Below are positions 5,639 to 13,052 of a stretch of 13,052 bases of DNA, piece by piece. Within the stretch, counting starts at the first letter, position 1. Every line of letters starts with the position of its first letter. Source of the stretch: Lachnospiraceae bacterium. GTDB taxonomy: Bacteria; Bacillota; Clostridia; Lachnospirales; Lachnospiraceae. The stretch is from NCBI GenBank assembly GCA_014804495.1, contig JAAUZS010000084.1, positions 15,978 through 29,029 of the forward strand, in the 5' to 3' direction. Below the pieces are notes generated by a model. That model ran no database searches, had not been told where the DNA came from, and saw only the letters and a program-made list of their open reading frames with translations. Made by a program: the position numbers and the translations under genes.

Positions 5639-6424
5639 CTAATTCAAACCTTCGTACAAATCAATGACGAACTTGACCTCTCCGATGCCCAGCCCCAAAT
5701 CCTTAGCAATTGCCACATCAGACTTACCAGCTTTGTGCAATCCCAGAATTCTGTCATTACTGTTTCTGGTATTTTCATTAATGTCCGCATAAGTGTCGCT
5801 ATTTCCCGCAAAACGGATATCCTCAGGAAGTACTTCCTCCATATAAGATGTATCTGCCAGTAAAGCTTCCATATTCTTTGCTGCCGTCATCTTTATTTCT
5901 TCCGGTTCATCAGCAACATAATCATTGTCCGGTCTATGAACAATATTTATTCTCGGCGGAGATATCGGAAGAAAATTATCAACCTCCATTGAGGTGGCTT
6001 CCTTTACGGTAATTTCCACATCTTTGACCTTCTGCGTCACTTCCTCAGCAGTCTTAACCGCCTCAGATACCGTACTTTTCAGGTTCTCATGCTTATCATT
6101 CAGCATATCATACAGAAAAAGGACTTCTTTATGATTCTTATTTATTTCATCTAAGACAGTATCTGAATACTCATTGATAGCCATAATCTTTTCATTGGTA
6201 AGTCTTTCCATAGAGCGTTCTGTTTTCTCTATGGCATAAGACACTGCCTCATCAACAATATCCGAAATATGTCCTCTAACGCCCTCTACTTCTTTATCAA
6301 CCAGTTTTCTGACTTCGTCCTCGCCAATCATCTGGATATCTTCATCCATGTCGTTTTTTCCATCCGGCATAAAATATCCCAATGCGAAAATAACAATACC
6401 CACTATGATTAAAAGTATCTCCAT
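5639..6424 (-). CDS. DUF6115-like membrane coiled-coil protein in the swrB position
   Basis: A 261-residue protein. Residues 2-19 (EILLIIVGIVIFALGYFM) form one N-terminal membrane segment. Residues about 35-145 are charged and heptad-like, consistent with a coiled coil, followed by a Pro/Asp-rich linker. The C-terminus (225-257, RILGLHKAGKSDVAIAKDLG then GIGEVKFVIDLY) is a helix-turn-helix-like motif of the kind found in DUF6115 proteins. In B. subtilis the gene between sigD and rpsB is swrB, also a single-pass protein with a coiled coil, which promotes assembly of the flagellar export gate. Architecture and position suggest an equivalent role, but homology is inferred, not shown. It lies 27 nt after the small unknown gene; AAGGTGG precedes the ATG. 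Confidence 0.78.
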   Translation of the reverse strand: MEILLIIVGIVIFALGYFMPDGKNDMDEDIQMIGEDEVRKLVDKEVEGVRGHISDIVDEAVSYAIEKTERSMERLTNEKIMAINEYSDTVLDEINKNHKEVLFLYDMLNDKHENLKSTVSEAVKTAEEVTQKVKDVEITVKEATSMEVDNFLPISPPRINIVHRPDNDYVADEPEEIKMTAAKNMEALLADTSYMEEVLPEDIRFAGNSDTYADINENTRNSNDRILGLHKAGKSDVAIAKDLGLGIGEVKFVIDLYEGLN

Positions 6425-6451
6425 AGCGCCACCTTATCCTCCGTCCTGTTT

Positions 6452-6772
6452 TCAACCGTTTATGTCGAAGCTTCCTACTCTCTTCAGCAGCACTTTCCCA
6501 TCCGGTTCTTTCTGTTCTTTCTTTTTGCGGTTCTGACCGCCGTCACCGTGATATTCGTTGCTTCCCTTGTCCTTAGCATCAAACTTCTTATTATAGTATT
6601 CCGGCTGTTCTCCGCGATTTACTTTCGTAACCTGAGCTTCAACCTGCTTGGAAAACTGAACGCTTACATTTGCCTGATCTACCGCACCCTTGGTGTCTTC
6701 ATGGTGCCTGATTGATGTAAAATCCTGCGCTCTTGTAATCTGTCCCTGTATCTCAATCTGTCCTATTGCCAT
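6452..6772 (-). CDS. Small charged protein of unknown function in the motility operon
   Basis: A 106-residue protein I do not recognise. It starts MAIGQIEIQGQITRAQDFTS, followed by a Gln/Val-rich amphipathic stretch (VSVQFSKQVEAQVTKV, about residues 36-51). A Lys-, Asp- and Gly-rich, probably disordered region follows, with a KKKEQKEPDGK cluster, and it ends in a short hydrophobic KVLLKRVGSFDING. There is no signal peptide and no membrane segment. A strong GGGGG ribosome binding site precedes the ATG, and the gene sits in line 47 nt after fapA and 27 nt before the DUF6115 gene. Context suggests a flagellar accessory or adaptor protein, but that is inference only. Confidence 0.75.
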   Translation of the reverse strand: MAIGQIEIQGQITRAQDFTSIRHHEDTKGAVDQANVSVQFSKQVEAQVTKVNRGEQPEYYNKKFDAKDKGSNEYHGDGGQNRKKKEQKEPDGKVLLKRVGSFDING

Positions 6773-6819
6773 TTATAATTCCCCCTTTGCCATTCAGGCA
6801 TACATACAAACGCAATATT

Positions 6820-8412
6820 TTATATTCCGGTCAGTTTAACATCGCCTTGCGATTTAATAAATCGGCAATACTGCGAAGATTTCTGCACAGTCATGGAAAC
6901 GTCGCCTATGCATATTCTTGTTCCGGGATACACCGTACCACGGACTATAATGCTGGCGCCCTCTTTTCCTTTCATCTGCCCCTGCAATACTTCCGCTTCC
7001 TGCGCACATTGCTGGACTATCGCCGCTTTCTGCTGATTAGCAGATGCTAACGTCTGTAAATATTGCATCTGTTCCGGTGTAAGTTTTACGCCTTTTGCCA
7101 TTTTCTGCTTGGTTGAAATCAGAATCTGTTGGATGGATTGTATGGATTTATTCTCTTCTTCAATCTGCTTTTGCAGTTCCTGAAGCCTGATTGCCAGACG
7201 CGGGTCATTACCTACCTCTACCGTTGTATCGGCACCCATGGAAGAACCGAGAGTCTTAACGTTTATGCAGCTCACCGCACTGGCTTTACCACCTGTGATA
7301 AATCCTTTCCTTCCGTCCACATTCACTTCGGTTCCTGCCGTAATGGTACTGTGAAGAATGGATTCGGATGCAATATATCCGTCTGCGTCAGCCTTCGCAT
7401 TTTCCAGAAACTTGGATATGATATTGCCTCCGGCTTTTAAGACGCCTCTCGCCATGCCATTCATACCCCTTGCAATAATAATGTTTCCGCCGGCCTCCAG
7501 ATATGCTCCTTCTACCACTCCATTTACTATGATATCTCCCTTTGCTTTTACCTCAAAGTTCGTGCATACATTACCATTGATCTGCACGCTTCCTTCATAA
7601 TCTATATTTCCGGTTGAATTATCTACATTTTCCACGATAAGTACATCGGAGACAAAAACATTGCCTTCTACAAGTTCCACATGCCCGTTGACCAAAGAGG
7701 TCAATGTAGTCTTATCCTCAGATATTTCTATATTATTACCGTATTTTAAAACCGCCTTTTTAACATCCCGTGGCTTAACACGCTCCCCGGTAACCTTCAT
7801 ACCATATTCGCCCTGAGTTTCCGGGAACAATTTCGCCAACACGTCACCTTTATCGCAGTGATTAACCATGTTAAGCTGGAAGAAATCCACGCTTCCGTCT
7901 TCTTTTAAAGTCGGCTTCGCTTTTTTATCTGTATTAAAATAGTATTCAATACGGGCATCAGTCCCATGTACGGGCTCTGTTCCCTGCGCGACCAGAATAT
8001 CCTTACAATATTCACGTTTCGACGCAAAACACTCTTCTATTTTCTCCTTTAATATTCCATGCCTGATTCCTTTAAGCTCTAAATCATTAATAAATTCGGC
8101 AGCCGTCATTTCTTCGCCGCCGATGGAAGGTGCATAAAATCTGGCATACGCCTGCATATTATCAGGCGTTAACGTAAATTTATAGCATTCTCGCTCCTTC
8201 ATAGTCGTGCGCTTTTCCAACAGAAAGCCGATTTCTTTCTCCGCCGACGCTTCTATTGCCTTATATAAAGCATTTTTATCATAAATGATGTCTTTGAGCG
8301 CTAAATACTCAACCACATCATTTACTAAAACAGGCGCTCCGCCCTCAGTGGGAGGAATCAATTTGATACCGGTCTTGCCTTCTTCATGAATCAATCTAAA
8401 ATATCCGTTCAC
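6820..8412 (-). CDS. fapA: FapA family protein (DUF342), flagellar assembly accessory
   Basis: A 530-residue cytoplasmic protein with a GTG start; GAGGT lies about 6 nt before it and no better start is near. After an N-terminal domain (about 1-170) comes a region typical of FapA/DUF342, including DGSVDFFQLNMVNHCDKGDVLA. A Gly-rich repetitive section follows (GDIIVNGVVEGAYLEAGGNI, VLKAGGNIISKF, ITAGTEVNVDG) that should fold as a right-handed beta-helix. A coiled coil rich in Gln and Glu follows (about RLAIRLQELQKQIEEENKSI onward). A final beta segment holds RGTVYPGTRICIGD. In Vibrio vulnificus FapA is needed for flagellation and interacts with EIIA-Glc; the molecular role in Gram-positives is poorly known. 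It is 21 nt after sigD, fitting a motility role. Confidence 0.9.
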   Translation of the reverse strand: MNGYFRLIHEEGKTGIKLIPPTEGGAPVLVNDVVEYLALKDIIYDKNALYKAIEASAEKEIGFLLEKRTTMKERECYKFTLTPDNMQAYARFYAPSIGGEEMTAAEFINDLELKGIRHGILKEKIEECFASKREYCKDILVAQGTEPVHGTDARIEYYFNTDKKAKPTLKEDGSVDFFQLNMVNHCDKGDVLAKLFPETQGEYGMKVTGERVKPRDVKKAVLKYGNNIEISEDKTTLTSLVNGHVELVEGNVFVSDVLIVENVDNSTGNIDYEGSVQINGNVCTNFEVKAKGDIIVNGVVEGAYLEAGGNIIIARGMNGMARGVLKAGGNIISKFLENAKADADGYIASESILHSTITAGTEVNVDGRKGFITGGKASAVSCINVKTLGSSMGADTTVEVGNDPRLAIRLQELQKQIEEENKSIQSIQQILISTKQKMAKGVKLTPEQMQYLQTLASANQQKAAIVQQCAQEAEVLQGQMKGKEGASIIVRGTVYPGTRICIGDVSMTVQKSSQYCRFIKSQGDVKLTGI

Positions 8413-8433
8413 TCTTTACCTCATATGCTTTCA

Positions 8434-9219
8434 CTAAGTTCTGTCTGTTAATATACCCATATAATTTCCAAGCTTCACTTTCATCTTCTGCAATGCCCTT
8501 GTATGCAGTTGTGAAATTCTGGATTCTGATACCTCCAAAATGCTGCTTATTTCTTTCAAAGTCAAATCTTCATAATAGTACAAAACAATAACTTTCTGTT
8601 CTTTTTCAGTCAGAAGCTCAAGAGCCTCTGCCAGAATTCTTTTCAGTTCTTCTTTCTCAATGACTTCCTCAGGTCCGTCGAACTGAGCGCTGCTGTTATA
8701 TCCGCCGGAACTATTATTAGGGATATCGCTTCCCCCCTGCTCCATGAATTCATTCAGCGAAACAACATTTGTTACCTTCATCTGGGACTGCCAGTCAAGG
8801 TAATCTTCATTAGTAATTCCCAGATTTTCTGCTATCTCTTCATCCGTAGCGCTTCTTCCGTACTTTGTTTCAATTTCCCTGATTGCCTGATCTATTCTTT
8901 TCTGTTTCTGTCTGATGGTTCTGGGAATCCAGTCCATCTTACGTATCTGGTCCAAAATAGCACCTCTGATACGCAAACTTGCATATGTTTCAAATTTAAC
9001 GTCCTTAAGTGCGTCAAATTTATCGATTGCATCAATCAGTCCGAAAATACCATAGCTTACCAGATCTTCATACTCCACATTATAGCCAAGGTACATACTA
9101 AGCCGTCCTGCTACCAGTTTTACAAGCGGAGCATATTCTAATATTATTTTTTCCCTCACCTCAGGAGATTTCGTCTTTCCATATTCCTCCCAGAGTTTTT
9201 TTCTGCCTGTTTCATCCAT
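8434..9219 (-). CDS. sigD: FliA/SigD-family flagellar RNA polymerase sigma factor
   Basis: A 261-residue sigma-70-type factor of the FliA/WhiG group, which directs transcription of late flagellar, motor, chemotaxis and autolysin genes. Region 2 holds EYEDLVSYGIFGLIDAIDKF and FETYASLRIRGAILDQIRKM, the -10 recognition and melting helices. WIPRTIRQKQKRI and the segment TDEEIAENLGI represent region 3. Region 4 holds LTEKEQKVIVLYYYEDLTLK and the helix-turn-helix ISSILEVSESRISQLHTRAL that reads the -35. Length is typical. GGAGG lies 7 nt before the ATG. The 85-nt gap upstream is the widest in the operon; I see no convincing promoter in it. Activity is usually held by the anti-sigma factor FlgM, not in this window. 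Confidence 0.95.
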   Translation of the reverse strand: MDETGRKKLWEEYGKTKSPEVREKIILEYAPLVKLVAGRLSMYLGYNVEYEDLVSYGIFGLIDAIDKFDALKDVKFETYASLRIRGAILDQIRKMDWIPRTIRQKQKRIDQAIREIETKYGRSATDEEIAENLGITNEDYLDWQSQMKVTNVVSLNEFMEQGGSDIPNNSSGGYNSSAQFDGPEEVIEKEELKRILAEALELLTEKEQKVIVLYYYEDLTLKEISSILEVSESRISQLHTRALQKMKVKLGNYMGILTDRT

Positions 9220-9304
9220 GTGCGTTCCTCCACTTTACATTGACTTAACCGATAGAAATTATGCTCCCCATTGCCATGAATTAAACCTTACTTAAAGAAT
9301 TTTT

Positions 9305-9754
9305 TCATTCGCCTTCTTCTGCTGTTTTTTCAGTTTGTTCAGCTGCTTCCTTACGCTTGCCCGTATCAGCGGTCGAATCCGGTTCTTTCTCGATTACCTC
9401 TCCCTCTTCCAGCCGCGCTTCTTCAATCTGCGCCTCAAAGCGGTCAAACATCCACTTTATCAATTCACCTGCAATATAAAAAACAACAAGAACACACAAT
9501 AAGATTATCAGCACGTCTTTCAAATTATAACGCAATACAAACATAACAATACTGACAATAGCCCCTGCAGAGAGCATCACAAAAGGAGGAATCACCTTTC
9601 TTCTCCTAGCTCTTTTCAGTGCTTCCTTCTCCCGCTCCTCGCGAATTTTCCTTTTTTCAGGATCTATAATCTCCTCAACTTCTGTAATAAACTTTTGATT
9701 TTCACTTTGGTTGTCATTTTGACTGTCATTTTGATTTTCTTTTTCCGTGTCCAT
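9305..9754 (-). CDS. Unknown two-helix membrane protein between cheD and sigD
   Basis: A 149-residue protein I do not recognise. The N-terminus is a low-complexity Asn/Gln/Asp/Glu stretch (about residues 4-21, with ENQ and NDSQNDNQ repeats). A strongly basic charged helix (REEREKEALKRARRRK, about 38-53) follows. Two hydrophobic segments come next, at about 55-73 (IPPFVMLSAGAIVSIVMFVL) and about 80-98 (LIILLCVLVVFYIAGELI). The tail is Glu/Lys-rich and coiled-coil-like. The positive-inside rule puts both ends in the cytoplasm. GGAAGG lies 6 nt before the ATG, and the gene is 31 nt after cheD. It has no counterpart at this position in B. subtilis. Co-transcription with chemotaxis genes hints at motility or membrane anchoring; no function can be assigned. 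Confidence 0.78.
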   Translation of the reverse strand: MDTEKENQNDSQNDNQSENQKFITEVEEIIDPEKRKIREEREKEALKRARRRKVIPPFVMLSAGAIVSIVMFVLRYNLKDVLIILLCVLVVFYIAGELIKWMFDRFEAQIEEARLEEGEVIEKEPDSTADTGKRKEAAEQTEKTAEEGE

Positions 9755-9785
9755 TTTTTACCTTCCGCCGTACCAAATAATGAAC

Positions 9786-10274
9786 TTATATAATCCTCTC
9801 GGGTTTTCCTACTGCCCGAATAACAAAATCACCGTTCTCCGGATAGAAGATAACGGTTCTTCCAAAATTCTTGCCCGTATCTTCCGCCAGAATCGGTATA
9901 CGCAGCTGTGCAAGTTTTTTCTTAACGGCTTCTACATTTCTCTCACCTACACGCGTAGCCTCTGAATTACCTCCTTGAAAAGAAAACATCTGAGCTCCGC
10001 CTGCAATCTTTGCAACCAGCCTGGTTCTGTTAGCGCCTCTTGCCACCACTCTTTTTACCAATTCCTCAATACCGGTGTCGGCAAATTTTGGGATGTTTGT
10101 ATTATTTCTGATCGTTGTACTATCCGGAAGCATAATATGAGCCAATCCTCCGATTTTCGTATTAGGATCACGCAGCGCAATTCCTACGCACGAACCAAGG
10201 CCCAGAGTTGTAATACCATCGGGGCTAACACATATATTCAAATCAGCCATGCCGACCTTAATAATTTCAGCCAT
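9786..10274 (-). CDS. cheD: Chemoreceptor glutamine deamidase CheD
   Basis: A 162-residue cytoplasmic enzyme that deamidates specific glutamines of methyl-accepting chemoreceptors and, in CheC-containing species, binds CheC to speed CheY-P hydrolysis. The catalytic triad is intact and correctly spaced: Thr23 and Cys29 in TTLGLGSCVG, and His46 in GGLAHIMLP. The spacing (6 and 17 residues) equals that of Thermotoga maritima CheD (Thr21, Cys27, His44). The later GGAQMF (about 92-97) and the GERN motif (109-112) are also typical. Full length for the family. It lies 33 nt after cheC, matching their functional pairing; an AGGTGGGAG element precedes the ATG. Confidence 0.96.
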   Translation of the reverse strand: MAEIIKVGMADLNICVSPDGITTLGLGSCVGIALRDPNTKIGGLAHIMLPDSTTIRNNTNIPKFADTGIEELVKRVVARGANRTRLVAKIAGGAQMFSFQGGNSEATRVGERNVEAVKKKLAQLRIPILAEDTGKNFGRTVIFYPENGDFVIRAVGKPERII

Positions 10275-10307
10275 ATCCTGAATCTCCCACCTTCACTATA
10301 AGTATAA

Positions 10308-10925
10308 TTAATTTCCCATACCCAGCGCCGACAAAATTCTTCCATACGAAGGCATATCCGGAATAAGAATAAAATATCCGTCTATTGATACATCGTCAAA
10401 GAACTTTGTCTGAATCAACAAAATCCTATCTCCCAGCGCGCCAAACTCAATAGCCGGAACACTTAAGATAGCCCCCGCCATATCCACGGTCAAATCCGGA
10501 ATAGACGGGAAAATCTTCAGATTCGTCAAAGATGAGAGCGAATTCAGATAAGCTCCCGTAATAATGTTTCCTACTTCTTTAAGAGCGGATAACTCCATCT
10601 CGGAAAATTCATCACCTTCAAGAGTCATTCCCATAAGCTTGGAAACCAAATGTCTTGCAGACTCTTTCTCAACAAGAAACATAATACTTCCGGTAATGTC
10701 TCCTTCTACACCCAGATAGATGCCCGCCATAATCAGTTCCTCGCCGCCCATGGCAGCGCCTATATCTTTAAATTCCAACAGATTAATCTGCGGCACCGCC
10801 ATATCAACCTTGCACTGCAGCATCTGCGCGAGCGCCGTAGTAGCATTACCGGCTCCAATATTACCGATTTCACGCAATATGTCAAAATGCTCATTGGTCA
10901 TTTCATCAAAATTCATTTCACTCAC
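10308..10925 (-). CDS. cheC: CheY-P phosphatase CheC
   Basis: A 205-residue cytoplasmic phosphatase that dephosphorylates CheY-P and acts with CheD in chemotactic adaptation. Both pseudo-symmetric active sites match the family pattern (D/S)xxxExxN-x22-P exactly. Site 1 is Asp15, Glu19, Asn22, Pro45 (DILREIGN); site 2 is Ser113, Glu117, Asn120, Pro143 (SALKEVGN). Length fits CheC rather than the single-site CheX or the larger FliY. The start is GTG at 10925, 10 nt after GGAGG. An ATG three codons further in (Met4) is possible but would be farther from that site. It is 14 nt after cheW. Confidence 0.95.
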   Translation of the reverse strand: MSEMNFDEMTNEHFDILREIGNIGAGNATTALAQMLQCKVDMAVPQINLLEFKDIGAAMGGEELIMAGIYLGVEGDITGSIMFLVEKESARHLVSKLMGMTLEGDEFSEMELSALKEVGNIITGAYLNSLSSLTNLKIFPSIPDLTVDMAGAILSVPAIEFGALGDRILLIQTKFFDDVSIDGYFILIPDMPSYGRILSALGMGN

Positions 10926-10939
10926 TAGCCATTATCCTC

Positions 10940-11392
10940 CTACGAATTCTCCGGCAGCACCAGACTCAGATCCAAAAGTGAAATGAGCCCGCTTTCACAC
11001 TTACCTACTCCTGAGATAAAGTTACTCTTATCATCTTTGGAATCATAAGCCACCTTCTCTATCTGTTCCATATCTAACGTAACTACTTCCTTCACTTCAT
11101 CCACTATAATACCTATGTATCCATGCTGCTCCATTTTAATAATAATAATTCTGCTGGACTTGGTAGCAACATCTTCTTCCAATCCCATTTTAGTCCGGAC
11201 GCTCATAACCGGAACAACCTCACCACGCAGATTGATAACGCCTTTCAGATAAGACTCCACCTTAGGTACTCTGGTTATATGCTGCATTCTTAAAATATTA
11301 TCAACATATTTAATATTAATGCCGTATTGTTCATTTCCCAGCTTAATAACGATAAACTGAATTGCTTCGCCGGTCGTTTTTAATCTTTCCAT
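10940..11392 (-). CDS. cheW: Chemotaxis coupling protein CheW
   Basis: A 150-residue cytoplasmic adaptor that links methyl-accepting receptors to the kinase CheA in the chemosensory array. It consists of one CheW-like double SH3 domain. QFIVIKLGNEQYGINIKYV is the first strand pair; ITRVPKVESYLKGVINLRGE with VVPV is the hallmark segment that contacts CheA and receptors. IGIIVDEVKEVV and ISGVGKCESGLISLLDLSLV complete the second subdomain. Length is typical for CheW. GGAGG lies 8 nt before the ATG, and the gene follows cheA by 19 nt. Confidence 0.96.
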   Translation of the reverse strand: MERLKTTGEAIQFIVIKLGNEQYGINIKYVDNILRMQHITRVPKVESYLKGVINLRGEVVPVMSVRTKMGLEEDVATKSSRIIIIKMEQHGYIGIIVDEVKEVVTLDMEQIEKVAYDSKDDKSNFISGVGKCESGLISLLDLSLVLPENS

Positions 11393-11411
11393 TCTACTTT
11401 CCTCCTTGCGC

Positions 11412-13052
11412 CTAAATCAATGTGTTAGCATCCAATATTAATGCAACTTCACCGTCACCAAGAATCGTTGCTCCGCTGATTATCTTGCATTTACTGATAT
11501 ATTTACCCATTGATTTGATAACAATTTCCTGCTGGCCGATCAATTCATCGACAACAAGTCCTGCTAATTTATCGCCTTTCTTTACGATTACGACGGTCAG
11601 GTTATCCATAGGGTCTTTGTTGCTGGCAATATCCAAAACATCGCTCAGGCGAATAAGCGGAATTACGACACCTCTTAAATGAATAACTTCATTATTCTGT
11701 ACAAGCTTGACATCTCCCGGTTCAATATCTTCAATCGTCTGAATAGAATCAAGGGAAATTGCATACTTCTCATTTCCAACGATAACCATAAGCGCCTGTA
11801 TGATAGCAAGCGTCAGAGGCAGTCTTATCGTCCAGGTACTTCCCTCTCCCAGCTTACTCTTAACTTCTACTTCACCGCTTAATGACTCAATCTTGGATTT
11901 TACAACATCCAGACCGACACCTCTTCCCGAAACATCGGATACTGTCTTGGCCGTCGAAAAACCTGCGTTGAAAAGTAAATCTATGATTTCCTTTTCAGTC
12001 ATATTCTCGGCCTGCTCCGGTGTAATAACACCACGATCAATGGCCTTATCCCTGACAGCCGATGTATCGATACCGTTACCGTCATCCCTTACCTCTATGA
12101 CGACGTTATTTCCATCCTGGTATGCATCTAAGAAGATGGAGCCTACCTCAGGCTTTCCTCTTTCCTTACGCACTTCCGCCGATTCCAGACCATGGTCTGC
12201 AGAGTTACGAAGCAAATGCATCAGAGGGTCACCGATTTCATCTACTACGGTACGATCAAGCTCTGTTTCTTCACCCGTCATATACAATTCCATTTTCTTA
12301 TCCAGCTTCTTGGACAAATCACGAATCATTCTGGGGAATTTGGTAACTACGCTCTCAATAGGAACCATTCTTACCTTCATAACGGACTCATGTAAGGAAG
12401 TTGTAACACTCTCCAAATATTCAATCTGATCATTCACTTCTGTATTCGTGCTGCCTTCCGATGAAGTAGATGCCGATACAAGGGAATTCTTGGCAATGAT
12501 AAGCTCACTCACCAGATTCATAAGAGTATCAAGCTTCTCGATATCAACTCTGACAGTCCTATTAACAACAGGTTTGCCGGATGTCTGTTTCTTATCGTTC
12601 TTATTAGAATTCTGTTCTGACTTTGATGCTGTATCAGCAGCCTTAGCCGGCTGTGTTTCAACTTTAGCGGGTGCAGTCGTTTCCGAATCTGATTTTTCAG
12701 GTTCAGCTTTCTCGGACTCGGATTTTGTCACGTTCGCATCCACAGGCTCTTCGGCAGTTTTTTCTTTAACAGTCTCTTCGCTGCTTTCACTTAAAGCGGG
12801 AGCCTTATCGAAATTATATACACCGCCTGTAACTTCTTCAATTTCAGATACGCTTCTTGCATCTTCAAGCAGTTTTTCAAGGGGGCTGTCTGAAATTGCA
12901 ATCATGCTGAAATCCAAATCAAATTTCTCATCCTCAATGTCCTGCGTAGTAGGATCGGAAAAAATGATTTCGCCATTTTCCTCAATCGCCTTAAAAACAA
13001 GAAAAGCTCTGGCTGCCTTTAAGATACAGGACTCCTGCACCTTTACGGTAAA
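11412..13052 (-). CDS. cheA: Chemotaxis histidine kinase CheA, N-terminus outside window
   Basis: The last 546 codons of CheA, the receptor-controlled kinase that phosphorylates CheY and CheB. The frame stays open to the window edge; the GTG at 13040 is internal. The part present begins in the P2 response-regulator-binding domain (ILKAARAFLVFKAI). A long Glu/Ser/Lys/Ala-rich linker follows (about 12830-12580). The P3 dimerisation helices come next (VRVDIEKLDTLMNLVSELII). The P4 ATPase domain has the N-box HLLRNSADHGLE (about 12196-12231), the G1 box VRDDGNGID and the G2 box GRGVGLDVV (about 11905-11930). The C-terminal P5 CheW-like domain holds VIHLRGVVIPLI. The P1 phosphotransfer domain with its His is upstream, out of view. 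It ends 19 nt before cheW. Confidence 0.97.
   Translation of the reverse strand, partial: FTVKVQESCILKAARAFLVFKAIEENGEIIFSDPTTQDIEDEKFDLDFSMIAISDSPLEKLLEDARSVSEIEEVTGGVYNFDKAPALSESSEETVKEKTAEEPVDANVTKSESEKAEPEKSDSETTAPAKVETQPAKAADTASKSEQNSNKNDKKQTSGKPVVNRTVRVDIEKLDTLMNLVSELIIAKNSLVSASTSSEGSTNTEVNDQIEYLESVTTSLHESVMKVRMVPIESVVTKFPRMIRDLSKKLDKKMELYMTGEETELDRTVVDEIGDPLMHLLRNSADHGLESAEVRKERGKPEVGSIFLDAYQDGNNVVIEVRDDGNGIDTSAVRDKAIDRGVITPEQAENMTEKEIIDLLFNAGFSTAKTVSDVSGRGVGLDVVKSKIESLSGEVEVKSKLGEGSTWTIRLPLTLAIIQALMVIVGNEKYAISLDSIQTIEDIEPGDVKLVQNNEVIHLRGVVIPLIRLSDVLDIASNKDPMDNLTVVIVKKGDKLAGLVVDELIGQQEIVIKSMGKYISKCKIISGATILGDGEVALILDANTLI

Noticed and set aside
9249..9255. CCGATAG, resembling a SigD -10 element, upstream of sigD
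   Set aside because: It is on the plus strand, pointing away from sigD, and has no TAAA -35 element at the proper distance.
10914..10932. Four-codon frame (ATG GCT AGT GAG TGA) overlapping the cheC start
   Set aside because: The ATG is only 3 nt from the GGAGG, too close for good initiation; more likely chance than a coupling peptide.
11800..12429. 209-codon plus-strand open frame opposite cheA
   Set aside because: Antisense to the P4/P5 coding region of CheA; Ser/Pro/Thr-rich product with no recognisable domain.

Overview
The window looks like the chromosome of an AT-rich, flagellated Gram-positive anaerobe of the Clostridia, most likely a Lachnospiraceae-type bacterium. The reasons are the CheC/CheD adaptation genes, a FliA/SigD-type sigma factor, strong GGAGG ribosome binding sites, and the gene order cheA-cheW-cheC-cheD-sigD-...-rpsB-tsf. 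That order matches the 3' end of the Bacillus subtilis fla/che operon, which runs into rpsB-tsf. Genus level is a guess.

Layout, in the direction of transcription on the minus strand. (1) 13052 to 4890 is one long run of closely spaced genes, with gaps of 14-85 nt and no internal terminator seen. It holds cheA (N-terminus outside the window), cheW, cheC, cheD, an unknown two-helix membrane protein, sigD, a FapA/DUF342 gene, a small unknown charged protein, a DUF6115-like membrane coiled-coil protein in the position of B. subtilis swrB, and a membrane-anchored protein with an MltG-like LysM-type domain but no transglycosylase domain. An 11-bp intrinsic terminator closes it at 4850-4877. (2) rpsB and tsf follow, with their own candidate promoter overlapping that terminator, a structured rpsB leader (4725-4797) and a strong GNRA-capped terminator after tsf (2790-2832). 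(3) 2287-2615 holds a small type II toxin-antitoxin pair: an apparently complete 52-residue antitoxin and a ParE/RelE-type toxin cut to 57 residues, with a good sigma-A promoter in front. (4) 948-2111 is a class I SAM-dependent methyltransferase with its own candidate promoter and an unusual leader.

On the plus strand, 1-936 is the 3' part of an unknown protein with an Asp-rich DxDxDG motif. It converges on the methyltransferase, and an inverted repeat spans both stop codons.

The genes in (1) form a motility and chemotaxis unit: receptor signalling (CheA/CheW), CheY-P dephosphorylation and receptor deamidation (CheC/CheD), late flagellar transcription (SigD), and probably flagellar assembly accessories (FapA, the DUF6115 protein). 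No clearly new defence or metabolic system is visible. The most interesting items are the rpsB leader RNA, the decayed toxin gene, and the unknown genes embedded in the motility operon.
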